Notes: a model not told the origin generated them from the sequence alone. Numbered from the stretch's first letter, positions 1-13,560 are shown. The stretch is 16,798 nucleotides of DNA from Zygnema cylindricum (GCA_037447655.1 JBBHKE010000362.1:1-16798); one strand, 5' to 3'. Program-made: numbers and translations.

Positions 1-95
1 CTTCAAGCAGGCTTTTTGCAAGTTCTAGCGAAGTCATAATTTAACCAATTTCCGCTGGTAGGACCATTTTCATGCTTTTGCGGAGTTTGAATTAT

Positions 96-1011
96 TTATT
101 GTTGAGCTGGATGAGGTACACAATGTGTGAAGACACGTTGGACAAAAACCCCAGTCCAATAGATTTCAGAACTGCCTGCAATCAGATGGAAAACATGTGT
201 TACAATCGTAAAAATCTTTGCTGAGTTGTTACATGAATTGAGGCCCAATAGATTCAATACCCTTATAGAAATAATGATTTGAAACTCCTGGTTCCACCAG
301 TAAGAACTCCGTATGTAATTGGTCAGTCTAATTATCAAAAATGAGCAGTAGTGGTACATCCGAGCACAAAGAACCACATAAAGAAAGAGAATAGGCAAAA
401 AGATATATACAACAAAATGGCACGTGAAAAGTAACAAATATAGTAAATAAAATTTCATCAAGTAATCAAGCCTAACAGATGAAACACAGCACGTGAAAAT
501 AATAGCGGACCTGATATAAGCAGCCTGGATAGGGAAGATCCTCTAAGAAACATGAGATTTGGTGAGAGCGAGAATGGGAGAATTCCTTCAGATAAATTTG
601 AAAGGCATCTGGCGTGGAGGCATTTGGACGTGACGCCTCTCATTGTTATTAGTGTTAACAATACTAATTCGACTGCGGTTTTTATTAGCCAAAAGTCACA
701 AAATTAAAGTTAACAGCATTGTTCAAGGATGTGGACAACAATCTGCCACGTCTCTTTACACTAAACTAGTATTATTAATTATAATCTTGCATTAACACTA
801 ATAAATCTTTAACGCTAATAACGATGAGCAGTGTACTGCCCCAGATAGGCAGCAAGCAAAGCCCGGGAAGAGAAGCTTGAAAGGGGGATGGGCATGGCTA
901 GATTTGCTTAAAGACCCGACAACCTTATGAATTGAGAGTATTTCCATAGGGCAGTCATTGACGGCAGGTAGAGATGCAACATAAGTAGAGGTGGCAGAAA
1001 AAATGTGGATA
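96..1011 (-). CDS. 3' exons of an unidentified spliced gene (partial)
   Basis: I do not recognise this protein. Reading the minus strand, the proposed exons are 1011-837 (tentative), 636-511, 327-261 and 175-96, ending at a TAA at 98-96. The introns are 836-637 (GTACAC...GAGAG), 510-328 (GTCCGC...TTAG) and 260-176 (GTATTG...GCAG). The last three exons join in matching phase: 636-511 ends on a complete codon (..PYPGCLYQ), 327-261 encodes TDQLHTEFLLVEPGVSNHYF plus YK and one base, and the final exon completes a Gly and encodes SSEIYWTGVFVQRVF..HPAQQ. The composition is protein-like, and no transmembrane segment or named motif is visible. Exon 1011-837 reads ..LPAVNDCPMEILSIHKVV..; its donor could instead lie after the AAG of SIHK. 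Exons further upstream (about 1060-1400) are unresolved. The three 3' exons are moderately supported; the upstream part is weak. Confidence 0.42.
637..836 (-). repeat. intron bounded by inverted repeats, MITE-like
   Basis: The proposed 200-nt intron of the minus-strand gene carries an inverted repeat near both ends: 639-658 against the reverse complement of 809-828, identical at 18 of 20 positions (core GTTATTAG, then GTTAA). The donor-side end, 836 down to 807, matches one end of the separate element at 6064-6600 (6600 down to 6571) at 25 of 30 positions, starting with the same GTACAC. The donor GT is therefore the first two bases of the repeat. The acceptor side lacks the outer GTACACTG segment. 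I see no clear target duplication. Confidence 0.5.
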
Positions 1012-1722
1012 CTGTAGGAGGGGTGGTGGGTGAAAGATCTTTTCAAAAGAGCAAAAGCCACCTATTGTTTAGGAAGGTTGTGGTGGTCGTCCACTTGGGA
1101 AAAATCCTCCTGAAGAGAAGAGCCGTGGAAATGAGTCACAAAAGTAGTTGAGCCAAGAAAGCTGTACACATGAATGACCTCGTATAGTGAGGGGGGCTGA
1201 AAACCATGAGGGGGAATGAAAGGAGGAGAGATATGAAGGTGAGCAAACAAGTCAATAGAAGCTGTGAGGCTCTGTATGTGAGAAAACGGCCTTGCACCGA
1301 GGAGAATGGAGATTGTCGAAGAGGCGAAAGCTGGAAGTTGATAGAGATGAAACAAATAAGAATTGGGAGACAAGGTAAGTGTGAGGAAAGAAAGACATTA
1401 CAATAGAATAACAACATGCATTTATTAACAAAACGTGAAATGACCTCGACAAATAAACAAACAAACGCTCCTTCCAATATAATTATTCGAATGAAAAATA
1501 AAATGTACTTATCATAAATCGTATCAAAAGTTGATAGGAAGAAGGAAAGATCATCACTGGCTCTTATAGTGCACCATCCAAATGTTCTAATGGACAATGT
1601 TCTAGAGTTGGTGACTCCTTAGCGGTAAAATTTATTTTGTATCAACCATACTACATTATGTTTTGCAATGTGGCTTTTTTTGGAGCTATTACTAAATATA
1701 AGTTATGATTTTACTTTAATAA
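1012..1722. other. unresolved region, possible upstream exons
   Basis: Between about 1060 and 1600 several minus-strand frames are open for 70-150 codons, and one (1373-1062) reads like protein, so upstream exons of the 96-1011 gene may lie here. The plus strand also has a short open frame from 1206 that ends at a strong donor-like CAAG/GTAAGTG at 1375. I could not build a consistent exon chain on either strand. From about 1600 to 1722 I see only AT-rich sequence leading into the first transposon-like element. Confidence 0.25.
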
Positions 1723-2684
1723 GGGTACTTTCGCATGTAACCGAAACTATCTTCTTGTAACTTTGTTTTTAGCGAAGATTCTCCGTACTACTTTCAAAGC
1801 ATTCGTATGTAAAGAAATGAATTCGCTACTTTAGATTGTGACGGATGTAGACATGGGTGTAATTTGTGACGGTTGTAGACGACTACAAAACTCGCGACAA
1901 TGGATGACGTTTACAAAATAGCGACGGTTGTAGACGTCTAGCTACTTGTGACATTGTAGATGTTTAGGGTTTGTGATATCTTGACGTCACGATCAAATTA
2001 TGAAAGCGTCGACGTCACAAATTTTAAAATTTCGCCATGGTTTCCAAAATTTGTTTTTTAGTCTTTTCTCACTCTACTCGCCATCAAAATACGCCCAAAC
2101 ATAGCAAAAAAAATCATTTTTAGAGATCTTTCATTTGATACCATTATTGACGTTTTCCATTGCAAGAATTGTGAGATACACGCGGTAGTGGGAGCGGGAG
2201 AGAGACAGAGGCGCTTTCGTGGACTTCGCTTTTGCAAAATGGCGTCCGTTGGTCAAGACCCCCTCCACGGCCCTTGTACGGAAAAAAAACGCACGGAAAA
2301 AAGTCACGCACAAGCTAGAAACGTGCAGTGGGTTTTTTTTTTGGTACTACGGGCACAAAAGTTGTCAAAAACTTCCGACACGTGCGACATCATCTGCCAA
2401 TTCGCTCACCTCATGGAACTTTATTTATAATCACCTCGCGAGGTGATTTTATATAAAGTTTGAAGATGAGGTGAAAGGACATGAAAGTGGGTCGAAATGC
2501 GCTAAACGACAAACTGCATCGCGCTAGGCGACAAACTACAGTACATGTAAAGTTTCAAGAAAACGCAACTTGTACAGCGGTAATTTCAATTTTCTGGTAC
2601 GTTTGCAGATTTTCTCGTTTTTTTCTAAGTTATGGAGGAAAACGACAGAAAATAACTGTAACTTTAGCACATGCGAAAGTTTCC
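1723..2684 (+). mobile_element. PIF/Harbinger-like non-autonomous element, copy 1
   Basis: The left end reads GGGTACTTTCGCATGT. The right end, reverse-complemented from 2684, reads GGAAACTTTCGCATGT, matching at 14 of 16. The flanks are TAA at 1720-1722 and TGA at 2685-2687, a 3-bp target duplication with one change. GGG-type ends with a TTA/TAA duplication are typical of PIF/Harbinger (Tourist-like) MITEs. No transposase frame is visible in the 962 bp. The body holds GACGTC-rich subrepeats (about 1834-1975) and a perfect 16-bp palindrome at 2431-2446. It aligns along its length with copy 2. Confidence 0.78.
2406..2474. repeat. interrupted palindrome inside copy 1
   Basis: The perfect palindrome TCACCTCGCGAGGTGA (2431-2446) sits inside wider arms: AACTTTAT on the left against ATAAAGTT on the right, then TCACCTCAT (2406-2414) against ATGAGGTGA (2466-2474). 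Copy 2 keeps the same layout at about 3541-3610 with a changed centre. Copy 3 keeps only part of it near 4125-4147. Confidence 0.75.
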
Positions 2685-2877
2685 TGAGCTTGGCTTGCCT
2701 TAATGCTATTAACTCCAATAGAGTACATTGCCAATCGCAATTAAAGTTTATCGCTCTAATTTGCGTGTGTTTTTTTTTACTCAAAACCATAAATAAGTGT
2801 TAATAACAGTATTTAATTAAGTGGACCATAATTAAAGGAAATTTTTATTGTCAGGGGACTTTCTGAGTGTGATCTTA

Positions 2878-3797
2878 GGGCACTTTCCCATGTAACCGGA
2901 ACTTCAGTCTTGTAACTTTGTTTTTAGCGAAGATTCTCCTTACTACTTTCACAGCATTCCTATGTCAGAAACTGAAATCGTTACTTTAGATTGTGACGAA
3001 TGTAGACGTGGGTGTAATTTGTGACGGTTGAAGACGACTACGAAACTCGCGACAATGGATGACTTTTACAAAATAGCCACGGTTTTAGACGTCTAGCTAC
3101 TTGTGACATTGTAGATGTTTAGGGTTTGTGACATTTTGACGTAAGACTCGAATTATGCCAGCGTCGACGTCACAAATTTTAAAACTTTCTGCCATGGTTT
3201 CCCTATTTTATTTTTAAGTCTTTTCTCACTCTACTTGCCATAAAAATACGCCCAAAGATAGTGAAATCTTTTATTTGAAATACCATTATTAACGTCTTCC
3301 ATTGCAAGAATTGTGAGATAGACGCGGTAGTGGGAGAGGGAGAGAGAGAGGCGGTTTCACGGACTTCGCTTTTGCGAAATGGCGTCCGTTGGTCGAGACC
3401 CCCTCCATGGCCCGTGTTCGGAAAATAGCGCAGGAAAAAAGTCACGCACAGGCTGGGAACGTGCAGTGCGTTTTTTTTTTGTACTCCATGCACAAAAATT
3501 GTCAAAAACCCGACACGTGCAACATCAACTGCCTATTCGCTCACCTCATGGAACTTTATTTAAAATCACCTCGTGCGGTGATTTTATATAAAGTTTGAAG
3601 AGGAGTTGGAAGGACGCGAAAGTGGGTCGAAAAGCGCTAAACGACAAACACAAGTACATATAAAGTTTCAAGGTAACGCAACTTGTATGTTGGAAATTTC
3701 AATTTTGTGGTACGGCTGCGGATTTTCACGTTTTTTTCTAAATTACGGAGGAAAACGACAAAATATAACTGTAACTTTCGCCCATGGGAAATTGCCC
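2878..3797 (+). mobile_element. PIF/Harbinger-like non-autonomous element, copy 2
   Basis: The left end is GGGCACTTTCCCATG and the reverse-complemented right end is GGGCAATTTCCCATG, 14 of 15 matching. A TTA target duplication is intact on both sides (2875-2877 and 3798-3800). The interior follows copy 1 in the same orientation, including the GACGTC-rich subrepeats (about 2988-3128), an AGAGAG-containing segment near 3340 and the interrupted palindrome. Small open frames inside it are broken and are not conserved as protein. At 920 bp with no transposase, it is non-autonomous. Confidence 0.85.
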
Positions 3798-3889
3798 TTA
3801 CTTTGGCGCCACATGTTTGTCGTGTAGCGAAGATTCTAAAGTACAGTCATTTTGGGTGTCCCAGTGTCACACTATAGAAATCTCGTTTA

Positions 3890-4843
3890 GGGTACGTCCC
3901 CATGTATTAAAGTATCGACTTTAATCTGTCGTTTTCACCCAAAACGCAGTTCCGTACGAGAAAAACTTTAGCCGTACAAAAAAATCAATTCTTTAAAAGT
4001 ACAGCAAACTTCAAGTCAATACATTGAATGTACTTCATCTTTGTCGTCATGTGAAAGCATTTTGGCGTTTTCCTTATTTCAACCCCCGGGCAAGAGGGTC
4101 TAGCCCGTCAAAAAACTTCATCAAAAATCACCTCGCGACATGATTTCAGGGAAAGTACCACCCAAACAACGAATGAAAAACGACCCACGCACGCGCCACA
4201 CGAGTGGGAGAATTTTAGGACGAGGGAGAGTACTCGCTATTTTTCTCCATGTCCGTCACGTGCATGTACGGAAAAGACGAGGATGTACGGAAAAAAATCT
4301 GCAGGGGTCTCGGACCTCCAATTTCATTCATGGGTCCTCGGTAGAATTTTGCATGGTCGTCGCCTCTCCCCTCTCCCTCTCACACTATCACTTTTATCTC
4401 ACACTTTTTAGAATGAGGCACAACAAAGCTGGTATGAAATGAAAGATATTTGAAAAATAATTACTTTGACTACTTTAATGTATATTTTTATGGTAAGTAG
4501 AGCGAAAAAAGTAGAGAAAACGAAATCGGGTATCCATGGCCGAAAGTTCTTGAATCTGTGACGTCACAAGTGAGTGTGACGTCACAATGTTACAAAACCC
4601 TAAACATCTGCTATGTCACAAAATTACAAAAATGTAGACGTCTACAACTGTCGCTGTTTTTGTTGGCGTCACCAATTTCGTAGTCGTCGTCAACCGTCAC
4701 AAAGTTGTACCTACGTCTACAACCGTCACATGTCAAAGTTCTGACTTCATTTTCGCACATAGGGACGCTTTTCAAAGTAGTACGGAACACTTCACTACAG
4801 TCCAAAGTACTTTTTCAAAGTATCTCTTAATGGGGACGTACCC
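3890..4843 (-). mobile_element. PIF/Harbinger-like non-autonomous element, copy 3 (inverted)
   Basis: Both ends read GGGTACGTCCCCAT inward, a perfect 14-bp terminal inverted repeat. A perfect TTA duplication flanks it (3887-3889 and 4844-4846). The GACGTC-rich subrepeat block lies at the right (about 4555-4740), so the element is inverted relative to copies 1 and 2, and its interior is more diverged. It shares the 12-mer GCAGGGGTCTCG (4301-4312) with the element at 6904-7688 (7266-7277). The 100-codon open frame at 4140-4442 lies inside the element and resembles no known protein. Confidence 0.85.
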
Positions 4844-4855
4844 TTAGGCTCGTCA

Positions 4856-5130
4856 TGAATCCTGTGACGATTGTAGACGTTTGCCGTCATTATTTGCGAC
4901 TGTTCCAAAGTTATGTGTCACGACATGTACGGAATTAGAACAGCGAAATATTTACCGCCGTAGGACATTCACATTAGGAATTAACAAAACGAAGTGAAGG
5001 AAGCTACATGGAAGTTGCATAAAATCCTAAAATTTTCCGCCATAGTTTCCTGAATCCGTTTTTTCCATTTTCGCGCTTGATATTGGACCAAATCTTCCGT
5101 GAATATGCTCAAAATTATAATATAGTTTTT
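4856..5130 (+). mobile_element. truncated relative of the Harbinger-like family
   Basis: Just beyond copy 3, sequence such as CTGTGACGATTGTAGACG and, near 5035, TTTTCCGCCATAGTTTCC parallels the left half of copy 1 (about 1838-2110) in the same orientation. Neither terminal repeat was found, so this looks like a decayed fragment. Confidence 0.4.
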
Positions 5131-5139
5131 TTTTAAATA

Positions 5140-6050
5140 GTGTGGAGTACGGATGACCTCTGACCGTGAAAAATTGTACTCTATATTAAGTAAAAAAATA
5201 CAAATAATGATTTAATACATGCCGTTATCATGTAACTGCATTTTATCAAACCGCGTAGTGCAAACGTCATAGTGACGATAAACTGTACGTTTTGCCAAAT
5301 TATGTACGAATACTTTATTTACAGTAGAGGATATCAGCGTGCCAAATTTGAGACGGCTTCGAAAGAACGTGACTACGCGCACCGAGACCCAGCTGATAGT
5401 TTCACACCATTTGCTTTGGAGATATTTGGGACCTTGGACTCGTCTTTCGACAACTTTTTGCGCGACTGCGCTCGACGACCTTTCGAATTCAGAGGGTCGG
5501 GTAGCCCTTCTCCAGCTCTCAACGCATCTCTGTCGTCCTTCAACGTCCCAAGCTTCGGATAATCGTCCTTCAACGTCCCAAGCTTCGGCCATTATCCGAC
5601 AGAGCACAGTGGTGACTGATGGCAGAGGGTTGTGAGACTTACCGCCGCGCCACCCGGCGCATATAGACGATATCCATAGTTTTTATCTTTAGCTGGGCGT
5701 AGTTTGAGGCTTTAGCGGCTAGGTTAGTTTGTAGTGTTTCATTAGTATGGTTTTGTTGTACTTGCTTTCTTTCTTTCCTTTTAGGCTTTTCATGCATTTT
5801 TGTTGTGTTTTTAGTCCTTAAGGATTTTGGTCTTTAACCTTTTTTGGTCATCGATACTTTTTAGTGACAATCATGTTTTGTACTTTGATGGTATTACCAT
5901 CGCGTTATTGGAAATAAAATCTTTTCCTACTTAAATAAGTTAGAGTAAACTTCATAGTTGAAACAACTCTATCACATAAATTAGAGTTAATTACTCTAAT
6001 TTGTTTTTTAGTTTTTGTACTCTAATTTTTTCATGACTCTAATTACGATT
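5140..6050. other. no recognisable gene; short repeats
   Basis: Open frames of up to 131 codons occur on both strands at 5212-5635, but they overlap one another, lack known motifs and show no convincing splice structure. The segment holds a tandem duplication: 26 bp at 5533-5558 recurs at 5563-5588, period 30. From about 5935 to 6045 the motif ACTCTAAT or its complement recurs, including an inverted pair at 5978-5986 and 5994-6002. I see nothing else. Confidence 0.4.
5533..5588. repeat. two-copy 30-bp tandem repeat
   Basis: The 26-bp segment beginning TCGTCCTTCAACGTCCCAAG is perfectly repeated after a 4-bp spacer. It is probably a local slippage duplication. Confidence 0.9.
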
Positions 6051-6063
6051 CGCGATGTACTTT

Positions 6064-6600
6064 ACACCGCCAATCGTTATTAGCGTTGTGTACACTAATT
6101 CCATCCCGCTTTTTTTTTGTTATTCTCCATTAGTGTAGTTCATTCTATTTTTTTATTTATTCTATTTAGGGTTATTTTCAGTACGTTGTCTCTTAAATAG
6201 AGTGGTGCACGGTCAGTGTCACACCGTACATAAATGTACCTTTTTAAGTTAAAAAGTACAATAAATTAGTTTTAGTAACCGCGGACGCATGAGAATGTGC
6301 GTAAAGGAAAAAAAACCAGGCCGTAAAAAATCCCGTTCGCACATATTCGTCCGACAGCCGCGTTTCGACCGTGTGAATGTACGATTTGTGTACGATTTGT
6401 CAGAATTTGTACGGAGACCTATATTAGTGTAAGCATGTTTGCGACCGACATTTGTTTTTTCAAAGATCCAAATTACCATAATCAAACAATTAGAATGTAT
6501 GATTTTTTCCAAAATTTTCAAATTCTTAAATAGCGTACACCACTGTAATTATTATTATACGCTAATCAAACTTCTACGCTAATAACGATTGGCGGTGTAC
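6064..6600. mobile_element. inverted-repeat element with 8-bp flanking repeat
   Basis: A perfect 22-bp inverted repeat lies at 6064-6085 and 6577-6598 (starts ACACCGCC, ends TTATTAGCG when read inward). The octamer TGTACTTT occurs directly before it (6056-6063) and two bases after the right arm (6601-6608). This would fit an 8-bp target duplication of the hAT type, although the ends do not look like classical hAT ends. A second weak inverted pair (GTGGTGCAC near 6202 and GTACACCAC near 6537) is nested inside. No transposase was seen; the minus open frame at 6249-6521 shows no known motif. Confidence 0.6.
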
Positions 6601-6903
6601 TGTACTTTCGATTTTGTTTTTTTTCACCTCCGAAAGGAATGTATATGTGCGTTATAACGTGCACGCCGGAATTCGTAAAATCTGTTCGCACACGTGTTGA
6701 TACTGAATTTAAACCGGATCCTGATTTGGTTTTAAGTTCGGTGAATGGATGAGTTGGCACGAGCTCTTCGTGGTTTCCCTTCACTGTACGATTATGTACG
6801 ATTTCAAAGTCCAGTCCCGAAAAGAAATTGCGTCGGGGCGAAATGCCTTCGAATGTAAACTTGGAAACTTTGCATTCTTCGTACGGGAAAGATTTTCCGC
6901 TAA

Positions 6904-7688
6904 GGCTGCGGCCCCATGTGGCTAAGTTCGGGTTTTTTTCTGTCGTTTTCCTATATAACTTAGCGCCGTACTGCCTAAGTTGCGACCGTACGAAGAAATT
7001 GCAAATTTGTAGAGTACAATTTGCGTCATTCTTGAACTTAGGATGTACGAAAATTTGTCGTGTTGCGTTTTTTCGACCCACTGTCACGTCATTTTCAAAA
7101 TTATCATAAAACACATCGGCAATGTGTTTTAAGCTAAGCAAATCCGTCTACACCAATCTGAAAATATATTCCCACGTGTGAAAATATTTTATAAGTTTTT
7201 GACGACAAAAAAAGTACAGGGTTTGTTTGTTTTTGTCGGCTTGCATGTTGTACGGTTCTTTTTTTGCAGGGGTCTCGACGCTGCAGTGTCATTTCACGCA
7301 AAGTTGAAAAGTCTGCGAACGTGAAAAATCTGCGAAGTAATGGCGGCCGGACGGGAGAGGTTTACGCAAAGGCATTTTGCACAGCCACGGGTGCAAGGCT
7401 CTACGTCAACGATGTCACGCAAAGACACGCGACATACCAAATCCGCAAATCGTTTCAAAAAGTACGATGTGTCTTGCGACACTTCAAAAAGTTACAAAAA
7501 AATATGGTGCGTCATCACAAATTGTATACGGTGACAGCCGTCACGGGCGTTGTCGACGTATACAATTGTCACAAACTTAAGTAACAATTTCGAATGAACA
7601 CATAGAGACACTTGAAATCCGGGTCCGCCGGATCCGCGCTAAAATACAAAGTAAGTACGCTAAGTTACAACTACATGGGGCCGCAGCC
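6904..7688. mobile_element. PIF/Harbinger-like element, second subfamily
   Basis: Both ends read GGCTGCGGCCCCATGT inward, a perfect 16-bp terminal inverted repeat, and TAA flanks both sides (6901-6903 and 7689-7691). The end resembles the GGGTACGTCCCCATG end of copy 3 (shared CCCCATG), and the interior shares GCAGGGGTCTCG and TGTGAC/GTCACA motifs, so the two are related subfamilies. An internal hairpin at 7520-7567 has 11-bp arms (AATTGTATACG). At 785 bp it is non-autonomous; open frames at 7264-7584 lie within it and look like repeat-derived noise. Confidence 0.82.
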
Positions 7689-7691
7689 TAA

Positions 7692-8148
7692 CTCCTTTAG
7701 TTTCGTCTATAAACGACAAAAAGGGGCAAAATTTTGTGCATGAGAACTTCCTTTTCGTTACTCTAATGAAGTGTCAACGCTAATAATTCACCAACTCTAA
7801 TGCGATGGGCAAATGTAGAGCTGTGTAGCGATGTGCTGTCATTCTATGTGTTAAATGCATGATTGTACGGTTTGATTGTGTTGTCAAGTCTTAAACACGT
7901 CTTGTAATCGTGGGGGAATCTTGACCGTACAGTTAGACAACTGCTGGTGCTAACTGTGCTACTTTAATGTCAGTGTTACTGAATAGCTGTACTGTTAGAG
8001 TTTAGGGAAGTTGCCCAGCTATTCATATTCATAAGCGGTGACGCTTAACTATTCGAGGGTGGATATTCTGGAACTTACTGAGAATTCTCCAAAGGTACAC
8101 CGTCGGTCAAGTAAGCATATTAGATAGCGGAAAATCTTTTCTCTTCCT
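7692..8148. other. upstream flank of CDC48, no gene seen
   Basis: There is no credible open frame. Two short inverted repeats are present: ACAGTTAG (7929-7936) with CTAACTGT (7950-7957), and TGAATAGCTG (7980-7989) with CAGCTATTCA (8016-8025). The stretch probably includes the distal CDC48 promoter. Confidence 0.4.
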
Positions 8149-8156
8149 TATAAAGG
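8149..8156 (+). promoter_or_regulatory. TATA-like box of CDC48
   Basis: TATAAAGG follows a pyrimidine-rich stretch and lies 138 bp upstream of the CDC48 start codon. A start site about 30 bp downstream would give a 5' leader of roughly 110 nt. The assignment rests on motif and position only. Confidence 0.5.
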
Positions 8157-8293
8157 TGGAGTAGTGAGGTTGGAAGTCTTATTAAAATCTGTTTAAGTTT
8201 GTAATTGATATCTCCGGGTTGTGTTGCGAGATCATCTGGTACTTATCGTTTGCTTTGAAAGCTACTTGTAAATTCTGGTAACATTTGGAAAAT

Positions 8294-12551
<4,258 letters not shown>

Positions 12552-13560
12552 AGAGGGAAAGGTTTAATTTTGTAGTTCAGGAACCTCATTGCTTAGGGCT
12601 CTGTTGATAATTGTGAATTATGTAATAACTTTTGTGCCCAATATTTTTTCTCTACCTTTTTCTTCTAAGGTTGAAAGGGTGGTTGTTTTAACAGCTTTTC
12701 TCGGTGTTTATCGCAGTCTCTTGCAGATATTATGGAACTTTCACTGTCTTTGAGTATGTTTCATGTTGGATTGATTGGTTATAAAATGTGTACCTTTTAT
12801 ATTTTTTGTGCCAAAATTGCGGTTGATGACCCTAATATATGAATATGTGGTTCAACCTCCACTGCGTATCGGCTCTATCAGTGTCCTTGTACTGGACCGT
12901 AGTCTCTATTTGCGGAATAAGACGCGTGTACCAAACGTGTATTAAATGTTTTTTTTGCATATAAGAAAAAAAGTATGAAATGCTTTTTTGTATAAGAAGC
13001 GCGAAACATGTGATTTTTTTGAAAGTGTTAAAAGTTTAGGGTGGAGGAGCACATTAATAGTATGAACTAGAAGCTCAGGCAAATTAACTGTGTGATCTTA
13101 TTGTCTCTGGTGTCAAATGGGTCGTTGTACAAACTATCCTGAAGAACATGGTCATAATAGTCTTTGCTGACAATGGGTTTTTCACACATAATTTTTGTAG
13201 TATTTTTTTTAGTTTATCAAGTGCATTTTCGCAACTATAGTTTGTGAAATACTACATATTAGATAAGATTCAATGCAGAAAAATCTCATGTAATGTGATT
13301 TCGAAGTTGGCATGAAAAGCACATCAATATGCCTAAAATTGCTGAGTAAAACTACTGGGCCCCTCTTTTTAGATCGTGATCTGTAGTTTTTCAGTTTTGA
13401 CCATGTCACCCCTTCGTACCCTCTGACTCAGATGGTTTACCATCGTGCTTTTTAATTTAATCTGTGAGAGATTATGTGATTTATGGGTTGTATAGTTTGA
13501 AGCAAGTAGAGATCAGAGCAGCCGTAAAATCTTTAATTGAACTGGTTAACACCAACAGAA
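12552..13560. other. CDC48 3' UTR and intergenic sequence
   Basis: Downstream of the CDC48 stop the sequence is T-rich, with TGTAA at 12619 as a possible poly(A)-related element. I cannot place the cleavage site. The only open frame above 60 codons (minus, 13409-13209) has no motif and no splice support. Nothing else is seen. Confidence 0.4.

Noticed and set aside
1206-1375. Plus-strand open frame ending at a strong GTAAGTG donor
   Set aside because: No partner exon was found downstream, and the opposite strand reads at least as well as protein; kept only as an unresolved region.
2188-3877. Short open frames repeated in copies 1 and 2
   Set aside because: They lie within the non-autonomous elements, and their similarity follows the DNA repeat rather than protein-level conservation.
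5212-5635. Overlapping open frames on both strands (up to 131 codons)
   Set aside because: They show no motif, the minus frame repeats EAWDVEGR only because of the 30-bp duplication, and no splice structure supports any of them.
8066-8089. Heat-shock-element-like TTCTGGAA plus GAGAATTCTC upstream of CDC48
   Set aside because: The units do not follow the required 5-bp periodicity, so the match is too weak to call.
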